Assembly: GCA_036852015.1 (NCBI GenBank)
Contig: JAANDG010000035.1
Span: 370,501-434,500 of the forward strand
Reading direction: 5' to 3'
Length of the DNA stretch: 64,000 nucleotides
DNA from: Pelodera strongyloides
Lineage: Eukaryota; Nematoda; Chromadorea; Rhabditida; Rhabditidae
Position numbers and translations under genes: made by a program
Notes under the pieces: model-generated
Database searches by the model: none
What the model saw: only the letters and a program-made list of their open reading frames with translations
Told to the model about the DNA's origin: nothing
Shown: in pieces, positions 26,923-38,400 of the stretch
Numbering within the stretch: position 1 is the first letter of the stretch
Layout of the letters: each line of letters opens with the position of its first letter

Positions 26923-27738
26923 TATAAAAAGATGGAGGTGAATGGAATGTTCTAATCTCATATGTTATCAGCTTTCTGTAGGATGAGTTCAATTTCAACC
27001 GTTTCGCCATTGATTCGGTTATTAGCCGCCATTCGGTTGTAGTTGTAGTTCGTAGTTCAAAGATGTAGTTCGTAGTTGAAAGGAGGACATTGCCCTTTGC
27101 CTTTGGCAATGAGGCAAGGTCATACATGCCGCCAACTTGTAGATTCATTCTTTCGATTGGGAACATATTGATCATGTCTTAGAGGGTCAATTGTTTGTGC
27201 TAGCTAGTATTGTATGGTTTGCTTCTTCTTTTAGTGTTAACTGTTAACTAAGCAATTTTTGTTAGTTATTTGAAACTTGAAACTTGAACCACTACCAACC
27301 GATCCAACCTTATGGGTACTTCTTTACTTCGTCGTAGTCGTAAACAAAACACTATGAGTTATGAGTTGGCCGCTCTTTTTTAGTAATTTGAAATTTTAGC
27401 GCACCACACTTCCAACGCACCACACTTGTAGTTTCTTTCGTGAACAACCGCTGAATTTTAAGCACTCTTCTTTTTTTCCTTATCCCAAATGTAGTTAACA
27501 GTCTCAACACAACACAAGCTAAGGCGTCCACCAGTGTCACCGTCCTATTTTCATAAATACTTTCGTTTTGCCCGTTCAAAAGTTTTGTGGGACACCGAAT
27601 CGTGTAACCTCGTTTTACCCAAAAAAGAGAAAGGATTAGTATTTCCCTTGCCGACTAGTTTCGTTTCGTGGTGTGCAAAACAAATAGCTAATGCCGTCTC
27701 ACTGTTGGTTTCAAGTTTCACTCCAAGAATGTTTTTAA

Positions 27739-27859
27739 CCTGAAGCCATATTCACCAGTGGGGAATTCCCCCGTCTTTTTCTCTGCGTGTTAGAGTGATA
27801 TTTCCTGTCCCCAGGGAATATGTCCCCGACGGAATCGGAGTGGTGAATATGGCCTCAGG
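27739..27859. mobile_element. Inverted-repeat element, family B
   Basis: CCTGAAGCCATATTCACCAG and its inverse GGTGAATATGGCCTCAGG bound a middle with CTCTGCGTG in the reverse orientation to the copy at 21908. Confidence 0.85.
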
Positions 27860-28226
27860 TTCCTCTATCTCCCCCTCGATCCTAATGTTGTCAACCTCCA
27901 AAATGTGCTCTACCAACTTGCCGGAGAGACCTCTCTTTGCGTCGTTTGCATGATTTTACATTATCCGATACTGTACGAGCGGAAATACGGCCACATTTTT
28001 ATTGCGTTGTCTTGGTATGCCATAAATGGATTCCCTCTTCCCCTTATTGTGATCTTGCTCGCTTTTTCTTCCGCGTCGGACTAATTAGCTTTGGAATTTG
28101 GAAGGAGAGCAGCTAGTGGAGCCTTTTTACTCCGGCACCTTTTAGGTTTTAGTCTTTTAGTATCGTGTTTATTGTAGTCGGAGCCATCGGACATGTAGTC
28201 CTTAGTAGAGCTAAAGCGAAGTGATT

Positions 28227-28313
28227 TGTAATTACATATGCAAAAAGGTTCAGATATATGACAACAGAATATGTTGTCATGTCTGAACCTTTTTTGCATT
28301 TGTAATTGCAAAC
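28227..28313. repeat. Tight 87-bp hairpin
   Basis: TTTGTAATTACATATGCAAA pairs with TTTGCATTTGTAATTGCAAA. The inner arms GGTTCAGATATATGACAACA and TGTTGTCATGTCTGAACC close a 5-base loop. It is microRNA-precursor-sized, but it could equally be a MITE. Confidence 0.7.
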
Positions 28314-29482
28314 GCAAAAAGTTAATGATGAGAATACATTGGCATTAGACTGCGTGACTGAGCTATTAAGTGATTTCGTCTTATCTTACGACTTACGACA
28401 TCGTCTACTTCTTTCTTTCGTTGTGTTTATGAAGGCCACTCTTATGTACTTGTGCTTTGAACAACATGTTCTAGACCGTTTCACAGTTTGGCAAGGCTAG
28501 GGGGATAGGGGATAGGGCTAGCGGTCACTTTAGTAGTTTAGTTGTAAACACTTGACGGGCTGGCGTTCCCGTTCATGCGCGCGGATGTTCATGAGCGGCC
28601 CGGCCGTCCATGACTCACACCACTCTCCCGCCGCTTGTATTGAATTCCGTATAGTTGATGCATTGCATATTTTTAATCTCGGTTGTGCTTTGGTTAGAGA
28701 CTTACTTTGGTTTCTGTCATCGACTATAATATAAAGCTTCTGCTTCTATTTCGAAGAATGCTGATCATCTCCCTTTCTGATCTTTTCAATCTTTTCATGA
28801 CGGGTATTCGGACTCCGTTCTGGCTTACTCGGCTTCAAGGAAGGCGTCTTGGTATGTGCGCGTTTGCCCACTACCTGTAGCTGTATAATGTTTCTTATGA
28901 CCTGCTTATTGCAGTTGTATGTTTAGGTGTCGGTGTGCACTGATCAATCGTGAATCGTGATGTTGGTTACATTTTCGTATGACGCGACTCATCTGATTTA
29001 GTTTTAGTTCTTAGCTTAGCACGCACCCTTCTTCATTTGTATACGTAAAAGTGATCTGAGCTCTGGGAGGGAGAGAGAGAGAAAAGAACGCCTCTACATA
29101 TTTGGTCTCTCTCGTCTCTCTCATCTCGATCTCTCTCCTTCCCTATATCTCACACTCTCTCGCTCACTGGCAAAAGGTGCGAAGCTCTTTTCGCACAATC
29201 TTGCTTGTGCCCGTCTATGATCTTTCTACCGGCTGGCTATGTTAGGAGTAGGCAGCTCGGCTCAGCTCAAACGGGGTGAACGGTCGACGGTCCGGTGGCT
29301 GTGCTCGACCCCGTGCCCTGCGCGAACTCGAGCGCGCGCAAGCCCGCTAGCACGAGAACAATGCGGGCAGACCCGCCCGTCCCAATCTGTCTTGCAAGAC
29401 TGCAGTATTGCGCTGCTATTTTTGATCGATCCCGAGGCTGCGATGTGTCGATTTATTGGATCGCGCGCGCGGATTAAGAGGG

Positions 29483-29822
29483 TTATGCCCTGTCCATGTT
29501 TGCGATTCGCACTTGCGAAAATGACAAATGCCTGTCCATGTTCAGGCCATTTTACATGAATGTCAAATGCCTACCGTAACCCATGCGAATGACGCGTTTG
29601 ACATAGTCCCGCAACGAAAGTGTATCAGATCTGTACTATTTGAAATAGATCCGTACTATTTGAAATAGATCAGTACTATTTGAAATAGATCAGTACTATT
29701 TTGAAATAGATCCATACTAGATGCAAAATCGCTGCGGGACCTTGTCATTGACATTGACTCGAACATGGACAGGCATTTGTCATTTTCGCAAGTGCGAATC
29801 GCATACTTGGAAAGGGCATTAT
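29483..29822. mobile_element. Foldback element with internal 20-bp tandem repeat
   Basis: The ends carry GCGATTCGCACTTGCGAAAA and TTTTCGCAAGTGCGAATCGC, then CATTTGTC/GACAAATG and CCTGTCCATG/CATGGACAGG. The centre (29625-29710) has four to five copies of AGATCAGTACTATTTGAAAT with variants. Confidence 0.8.
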
Positions 29823-30543
29823 GGGTGTTCCCGGGGTTTTGTTGTTAGATTATTCTCATTCGTGGTTTTCGTTTCTTTTTGATATCAGTAGTTTATTAAT
29901 TAAATTAAGTATACCAATAGGTTACCATTAAACATTAAACCAATTAAATACATGTCATCATACTATCTCACGTGCTGTATATTTCCTCTTGTTTCGTCTG
30001 CCGCTCACTTTGTTTTGTTTATAAATGAGAGCGGACTGGCTCATTGTTTGGTACGTGACTTTGACTTGGCGTACTAACTGCGAATGGTACGGAAACGATT
30101 GATAGTATGTCTAATTTATTTATGCTGTCGGTATTTACCTGACTTTATAAGAAAATGTAAATCGAGATGGATTTTGGATCGTGTTCATATAGTTTTGGTT
30201 GTGAAAGTGAGCTAGTTTACTGTCATTCCCCGATTATCTTCGTTTTGAGCCTTTCTAAATTCCAAGGTGTTTTGTTAAGAGCGTCGTATCGTATCAGCTC
30301 CTGTACTTTCACACCAACACTTTTAGTTTTCGTTTCTCCGCGCGTGTTACTGTAGATTATAGAGATAAACTTATTTTTGGCCCATTATAACTACTTATCG
30401 TGGTTATAATCATCATGTTCATGCCTTTTCATTTTTACCTTCACTTATTTTTGTTGTCGTATGCACGTACGCTGTACGCAGAAGACCGAAGTGATTGTGA
30501 TATTCACTATCACGTGGTTTATGCATTGTAATTGTACACGTAC

Positions 30544-30590
30544 ACAAATTACGTTTTCACAAATTACGTTTTCACAAATTACGTTTTCAC
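30544..30590. repeat. 15-bp tandem repeat, three copies
   Basis: ACAAATTACGTTTTC repeated three times without change. Confidence 0.85.
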
Positions 30591-31658
30591 TTCGTTCCTC
30601 TTTCAGAATTGCGCAAATTAGAACTTAGTGTGAGCGATCAAAAGATTTTTAATTTTGCTTATTCATTAAAACGAAATTTATTGTATACTCGTGTCCGAAT
30701 CCGACTGTTCGATAAGCAGTGAATACCGTTTAGCGTAATTGTAATGGGTAGTAGTTAGTAGTCTATGGTGTAGATGGAAAGAGCCTTGGAACCTTCATTG
30801 TTTTAGTGAATTTCTGTCTTCAGTTTCATATATCAGTCATTTCATGTTGTATATGTCGTCATAGACATTCCTTTAGTAATTTGTTGCCTTTTACTTTCTT
30901 CTAGTCCTCTATCCATAGCTACGCTGCTAATTCGAATCATCTGTTCCTGAAGAAATGGCTGAAAGAAAGAAAAGAGTTCTATTCGGTAGCTGGTTTTCCC
31001 GATTTCTGATCAAGCTTTTCGATTTTCTGAATTTGACGTGGACTTCTTGTTTTAGTGCGAATTGATCGTTTAACCGGTGAATTGGGTGAATCTAAGGTTA
31101 ATGTCCTAAGGTGACCTTAAGGTCTATTGGTCTAGGTTAGGGGTTAGGTGTCTTTTGAATTTGTATGAAAACAAAGACGTACGACGTACTGGTCGGTGAC
31201 AAGGAATGCCTGTCCCATTTGAACTGAACGACCTTTTGCGAATTCTTGTGTTCCTTTTTAGTGTGCGACATACATTGTGTGCCCCCGGCCCCGGTAACAT
31301 ATTGAACTTGTAAACGGTTATCTTGACCGAAATTCTTTTTCTTTATGTAGTAGTTTGGCGGGGCTGATTTTAAGGGGCTATATTGTGGTGTTGGAGTTCG
31401 GAGGAAGGGGGTTAGAGTTAGGGGTTACATTTGGAATATGGACTCCGTTAGCAAATATATTATTTGGTTTTATAATGCGACTTTTTGATCAGGTTATTAG
31501 TTATTTTCAGACCTTAGATTATTGCGTTTACTTGGTTAGCTTTTATTTCATTACTACTTTTTTTTGTATAGCGCTGTTCCGCAGTTGTCTTGGTTGATGG
31601 CTTCTGGTTTCGTAAGTCGTTCAGATTTTTTTTAGATTAAAGATTAAACTAGTAGTTT

Positions 31659-31730
31659 CCGCAAGGGGGAGGAGTCGAACTCGTGACCTTCCGCTCAGCA
31701 GCATGTAACCCTATCCACTACACCACCATA
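31659..31730 (-). tRNA. Degenerate tRNA-like sequence (pseudogene or SINE head)
   Basis: The minus strand reads GTGGTGTAGTGGATAGGGTT (A-box like), then GAGTTCGACTCC (B-box like), at tRNA spacing. The T-stem has mismatches and I could not fold a good acceptor stem. It is probably a tRNA-derived relic. Confidence 0.35.
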
Positions 31731-32672
31731 TGAGTTGACAGTTTGAATCAATATCAATCCCTGAAAGCCTGAAAGCTTTGTGAAGATCTCCAATCTCTAT
31801 TTCGCCTTGTTTACTATTGGATCTTATGCTGAGTCATCGCCACATACCCACCAATTTGGAAAGTAATCCCTAATTTCGGAAGAAATGGGGGTTTCGGTAC
31901 TCATTTGGCTTGAAAGGTGACCTTGTTTTTTTTTCGTTTTTCCTTTTTCTCGGCATTCCGAAGTTTTTAAACCTGTTTTTCGTTCTCTATCTTTGAGCAG
32001 GTGATGGTCAGTTGACAAACATATTGTTTAACTGTTCTTATAGTTGATCTGTTCTTTTATAGAGGTAAACGTTGGAGGTATTTAGACTTGTGTAAGTATT
32101 CTGAAGTGTCTGTGCTATTGAACGTAAATCGTGTGTGTTTTGTATATTGACATTTGAGAATAGTTTTCACTTATAGCGGTTGATGATCAAAAGAGTCCAA
32201 AGGCGTAGGCAAATCTACTTTAGATTCAACAGATAGATGATATAATCAGAGCTTCTTCCGACTCCCAATGTAAGATTCAAGCTACTTTAGAATAGGCAGT
32301 AGAACCATTATATTACAGTTTGGCAAAATGGAACTCCACCGCGTGGAATGATAACGATAATAACGATAACAAAGTTTTCCTCCACTTTTTTCTCACGTGT
32401 TTTTCCGGACTCCGTTTCCCACAGTCTCTTCTTTCTTCTTTCTTCTTTCTTTCATTTCTTTGTTTTAACTGAGAAACGATAGAGATATTGTCCCTCCCTA
32501 TTGGAGACGAATGGGATGTATCGGATGGATTGGTTGCTTAGAAATTGATTGACTTTGTTCGCTTCGCTTTATTAGGATTTATCATGGATCAATATCGTGT
32601 TACTTACTTTTCTAGTCTTCCCGATTATCTTGCGACCCAGAGGAACATTGAACCGAATCAGAACATCAGAAG

Positions 32673-32853
32673 TTAATGCCAAATACCGGCCGCTTTTTGA
32701 AACACATTGAGTACACCATCATTCTTATTCAGCTTATGCAAATGAACGTAAATTAGAATAAAAAATCGCGTTAAATTTGAGCAACTTAACATACATACTT
32801 AAGAATTCAGTTGTCCACGATGCGTTTCAAAACCGGTCGGTATTTTGCTTTAA
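32673..32853. mobile_element. Palindromic element, family A
   Basis: Left end altered to TTAATGCCAAATACCGGCCG; the right end is normal. Intergenic, upstream of CHPF. Confidence 0.85.
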
Positions 32854-33808
32854 GTTTGAAGATGAATACTTAGACTAAGGCTGAGAATTTGCTTGCTTTG
32901 TTTGTTTGGAGTTGCTTAATGACTGTCCTTTCCACAACTTTCTCTATCTATGTGTAAATCTTTCGCATTTCCTTGTTATTGAGCTTGGGATGGTACTCTT
33001 CTAGAGGAAGATTGTCTGCTGGATGAGAGGGAGGAGGAGGAGGAGGAGTGAGAGTTGGTAGAGTTTATGCACGTGCGCCTCCCCGGGTGTCCGTTCTGTT
33101 ATTTCGCTGTCCGTCTGGCAGCTAGTTGCCCAGGCCATATTGCAGAAATAGAGCCAATTTGTTTGGAGTTTGCAGCAGTGTAGAGTGGGAGTCTGGCGGT
33201 CGTTCACATAGAAATAGAAAGATAAAGTTTAGGTTTAGACGATTTTTATTCTTATAGGCTAGAAGCTAGAAGGCTGTGCAAGTGGCCATATCATTTTGTG
33301 AGTTATGATATGAATTAGTTTTTATAGGAGTCTTCATATTTGTTTTTGTTTAGGAGATATTGAGATTGAACGCGAACGCTATGTAAATGTTCCGTAAGAA
33401 CAGACGAGTCATTTGTATGTTATGTCTATAATGTGTGGGAGTGTTTTGATATTTGTCTGTAGTTTTTCGTTCAGGTACGCGAGCAACAAAATGACGTGTA
33501 TCGTGTATTTATTTATCTGTCTTTATCTGAATATCAGAGTTTTGTGTTTATTAATTATTGCTCGATTTCGATGAGTCCATCCCTCACCTTCATCGTGGCG
33601 TTGTCCGTGTGTGTGTCGGACAATCATTCAATTGTTGTAAAAAGTGCGCGTTCTTTCCCATTCTCTTCGTTTTATTACACATACGAATAGTGGGAAACTG
33701 CAACTTCGGGCGGGTTGGGTCAGGCGGGAGGATAGTGTCTTTATCGCTGGGGACACTGGGCTGGGTTAATATTAAGATTGAATCAATTGAATGGAAACCA
33801 ATTAGTTA

Positions 33809-33992
33809 TTTAAAGCGAAATACCGGCCGGTTTTTGAAACACATCGCGGACAACTGAATTCTTACGTATTTATGCTAATCTGCACGAATTTAGCTCGATT
33901 TTTTTTATTATAATTTATGTTCATTTGCATAAGCTCATAAAAATGCTGGTGTACTCGATGAGTTTTGAAAACCGGCCGGTATTTCGCCTTAA
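33809..33992. mobile_element. Palindromic element, family A
   Basis: Full length and close to consensus, flanked by TTAA on both sides. Confidence 0.9.
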
Positions 33993-35438
33993 TGCACCTA
34001 ATAATGTGTGTCAATTAGTATTTCCATGTTTGAGGTTTGAGTTACGAAGTAACTTGGAATTTAAGGTTACGTCTTTATATTCTCATCACTACTACGTTTT
34101 AATCCATGACTATTGGTTCTCGTTCTCAGTATACTGTGTAGGTGTGTAGGCACACTATACATGTATTTAGTAGTGTAAAATGGTAAAAGAGCAGCATTTG
34201 TGCTTTGATGTTTTCCCAAACAATTGTACGAGGTTTAAATTAGACAAAAGATTGTGCATTCACCCATTTGTTGGGTTCTTCCCCCGATTATATGTTTGTC
34301 TTGCATGGTTATCTTTCTATCAAATCTATCTCTACGTGTGATGTGTGTGAATCCATATTGACCGTACAATAGTGACCATTGTATAGGTTAACGTTCGCGC
34401 TCGCTGTTGGCTGTTTCTCGCGCTTGCTTTGAACCCTGTCGAAAGCAAATAGTGCTAACCTTCAGGCTCAGGGTTTTATAATTTTGTTCTGAAGGGGTTT
34501 ACTGTGTGAGAATTGTAAACAACCAACACACTGAGCAATAACATAGATTTATCAATCTCTAACACTGGTCTTTGTTTCTTTTAGCTTAGAGGTTATAGGG
34601 TTTCCAAGTATGCTTCAACACTACCGTAGATCCAACCAGCAACTGGTTTTTTATACTACTTACTACTGTAGTAGTGCGTTAGTCGCAATTTCAATTACGA
34701 TATTTCACTGATTTTGACTTTCTGCTCGTTCTGATGAGAGTATTATTCGTATATTTATTACGCCTAACATTCTTTGTGTGTGGGCGCTTCCATTATTTAT
34801 TGATTATTGATATATTTCAAATTGTTTTACGTTTTGAATTCATTCTCATGTATATTCATGACTTCTTTTCGACAAGCATTTTGTCTTCCTTCATATTTTT
34901 ACTAAACTTCTAAGTCTATTAGTCTATATCAGCAAGTCCCCCACATCGATGGCGTCTGTCTTTTTGTTGTTTTGTTTTTGCATCGAATATCTGTCACATT
35001 GCTTATTGACATTTGCTTTTGACATTTGATACTTGCTTGTGTCACACACTGCAGTTGTTGTCTTTAGTCTTTTTCTTGTGCAAATCATAGCGTTTATAGT
35101 CTTTTCTTTCGGTTATTTTTGCTGGTCGGGTTGCGTCTTTCAGAATTTGTTCTTCATTTATTTAATTAAAAAGATTATTTGACCTTTTCATGTGTCACAG
35201 CGTCACGTAGCGTAGCCTTATTCAGCTTCCAGAAGTATTGTCTAAAGTTACACTGCGGTCCGTAACTGCACTATGACATTTTATCAATCATTGTTATTCA
35301 TCGTTTTCATTTCCAGTATTGTTATTATTGTTTCGCTGTTTTTCTCAATTCAATGGTTAATCGCATTTTGTAGTTTGTAGGTTCGTGACTTTAGTTGTCA
35401 AAATATGTTGTAGTTTGTAGTCACTTATAATCGTTTTC

Positions 35439-35446
35439 ATTTCCAG
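35439..35446 (+). promoter_or_regulatory. Probable spliced-leader acceptor of CHPF
   Basis: A pyrimidine-rich tract ending TTCCAG lies 22 bases before the CHPF start codon. The frame is open from the acceptor through the ATG, so an upstream coding exon is also possible, but none was recognised. Confidence 0.35.
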
Positions 35447-35468
35447 TATCACCCTGGGCGTGAGTGCA

Positions 35469-38400
35469 ATGGTGGTGGGCGCACGTACGTGCGTTCCCCT
35501 GGCCGGTGGCCTTGTGGTGGGCATCTGTGTCACCATGTTCATGTTTCCGCCCGAGACCTTTGTCATCGACCTCCCGGAGCTCGAGTGCAAGATTAAGGAG
35601 GAAGTGAGGTGAGAGTCGTTTGGTTGGACAATTTAACCCCTTAACTCCTAAGGTACCTAAGGTAAAGCAGGGTAAATCTTAACAAGGTTCACATTCCCTG
35701 CCCGGCTGTGAGCTCCCAGCTCCCTGTCCGCGGCGCCCGCGGCGGGTGCAAGATTAAAGAGAAAGTGAGACGAGAAGTTGGAAACTTTGTGAGTGGTACT
35801 GGCTGGAGGCGTAGATTGGTTGATTGTATGCTCAGAGTGGGTGTAAACCTCGCTGGTAGAGCAACCTCACCATAGTTGCTCGTATTATCAGTAAAAAACA
35901 GTTTTTTTCTTCTTCCTTCTTCTGATATATTTTCACAACAGTATGTTTCAAGAAGGGCATTAGAGCTTTCAGGCCTAGTATTCTGTCGGTGTCTATATGA
36001 TTCAATTTTTGAACAATCGAACGATCTCGGTTTACGCACAGGAGGGTTTTATGTCCTGAGGTCATATTCACCAATCCGATTACCTCGGGGAAAGAGTCTC
36101 TGGGGACAGAAAACAGCATTATAATGTGAGACACGCAGAGAAAAGGACGGGGGATTCCCCACGGGGAATCGAGTGGTGAATATGGTCTGATGTCTTGATG
36201 CTAGTGAACATTGTGTATGCAAATGAATCTCAATTTAGGGAACCGATTGACAGCAGTGAGTTTTGGAAGGTAAATCTGGAGAAGCCGCCCGTTGTCTCGC
36301 CGAATCAGAATGCCCAACCAAAGGTGAGAGTTTGTTTTGATCGCAATTTATAAGTACAAAGGAGTTGAGAGTATATTTTGATGTTTCATCGTTATTCATG
36401 AAATATAGAAACTAACAATACGGTATCTAATAATGAGATACTAACCAGCAAGGGAGGCACAATATTTTCCAGCCATATATTATAAAACAGACTTGAGACT
36501 TGATTACTTTAGGTGGTCCGTGCTCGATTTGCCGCCACTGAACTTGGAATTCGAGATCGATTGTTGGTCGCAATTTTGGCTCAGTCTTCACTTTCTGTTG
36601 CTCTGAACGCTTCACTTGCCCGACATGTACCTAAGGTTGGATTTTTTTATAATAAAAATAATGTATTACACACAAAGACAATAAAAAAGCAACGCAATGT
36701 GCAGTTTGTGTTTTAAAATACACATAATAAAGCAGTAGTAAAACAAGTCTCCACAATATGAAAAAAAAATTCTCTGTGAAAAAAAATTCTTAGAGAAGGG
36801 TTTATTTTTTTCCTTGTTAGCAAGGAAATGATGATAAAGTAGTGAGATCATGTACTGTAAGAAAAGTCTGGCACAGAGCGAAGTGATCAAGTCGTTCATT
36901 TGTGCCTGCGAAATACTGGTACAGTACATGGTTCACGTCAGTTCAGGGAGTTCCAGTTTCACAGGTGTAATTTGGTAACATATATATATTCACATAAATG
37001 GTGAAGCTTGTTCACATAAATGATAACGCTAGCATATAACATTCGTTGCTGAAGATTTTGTTCGGTGTTGCTCACTGCTGCGCATTTAATTTGCCCCGTT
37101 ATAGGTGCACATCTGGGCAGAAGCTTCGCGGGTCGATGCCGAAATGTCGCAAATGGCCAATCTTTCGCCATATAGAACAGCCGGCCAACACACGCATTCG
37201 CATGTTCTTCAGGGTATTCTGAATATGGTAGGTGGCTTGACTAGGACGCTAATTAGGTTCAGTTTACGACTAGTCGTCTTTTTTTTGCTATTAAAATGTG
37301 CATAAGCGTCCAAGCTCACAAAATTGTATTTTAGCTAATTGCAGTTTTCATTTGGTAAGTTATGTTGATTGTTGTCAGGTGCTTTGTAAAATCATTTTTC
37401 TCCCTCGCCAGTGCGGATTATTTTGTTATTGTGCTTATGTGTTGTGGTGCTATTTTGCCTACCCATATTTGTTGGCGATCTAACGAACTATATTGCTTGT
37501 TTGTTACTTGTTTATTAATTAAGTGAATTTTTTTTCAGTCTTTACACGAAAACTTTGACTGGTTCCTTCTGGTCAAGGACACTACCTACATCAACCCGTT
37601 CCAGCTTAATCGATTCGTGAAGAATGTGCGTTTTCATTTGATGGTCTTGACTTGACACACTAGTATACTTGATATAACATGATAACATGATGTACTTGTA
37701 CTTGTGAATTTGATATAGTTTATAGTAGTATCGTCATACGGCCATGTGGATGTGGGATATACTTGTCGTGAAACATCTAAGTTTTCCGAAATCCGGAATG
37801 TGCATTATCTTATGTTTATTAGCCCATGTCCGTGAACGTAATCGCTACAACTGTGCTGTTTACTCGTGCCTTGTATTGTTTACTTAAAAACTTTCGTTAT
37901 GTACGAGAAATTCAGTTGTAAGAGTTTGTGCGGCTGTAAGAATTAGTTGTACAGAAAGGAAAATGTTACTGAACGTGAGCATACTGCCTTTGAGAAGTGC
38001 TAGTGGATTATTCTAATTAATTCCAGGTGAACTGGAATGAAAAGGTGCTGATTGGATCTCCGGATGCGCACGGTCGCTGCCGATTGGACGGTGCTGTGTT
38101 GGTCAGTTATCCGGCCATGCAAACGCTCATTCAGTTAGTTTTATGATATTTGTACTTATATTTGTATTACATTGTTTTGTATTATTTTTGGACAAGAACG
38201 GCAAAATATGGTATCTACTCAGCTTTGGACATGTGGTCCATTTTTTTTTGGTTGTCTAGTAGTCCTAGATGCATTAGGCGTAATAGTAACTTTGTAGCTT
38301 ATGTGTGTTCGCTTCTTCCGTATGTTGAGAAACGGAAAATGGACGTGAAGTGTAGTCAAATACAGGAACAGTAGGGCATCTATTTATGAACTGAACGTCA

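Larger units (their letters stand above)
24623..35438. other. Long gene-free stretch after cyclin T
   Basis: I found no conserved coding sequence here on either strand. It must include the cyclin T 3'UTR and the CHPF upstream region. It holds family A elements (26784, 32673, 33809), a family B element, two other hairpins and a tRNA-like sequence. The stretch 24850-26500 is T-rich with no repeat. Confidence 0.55.
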
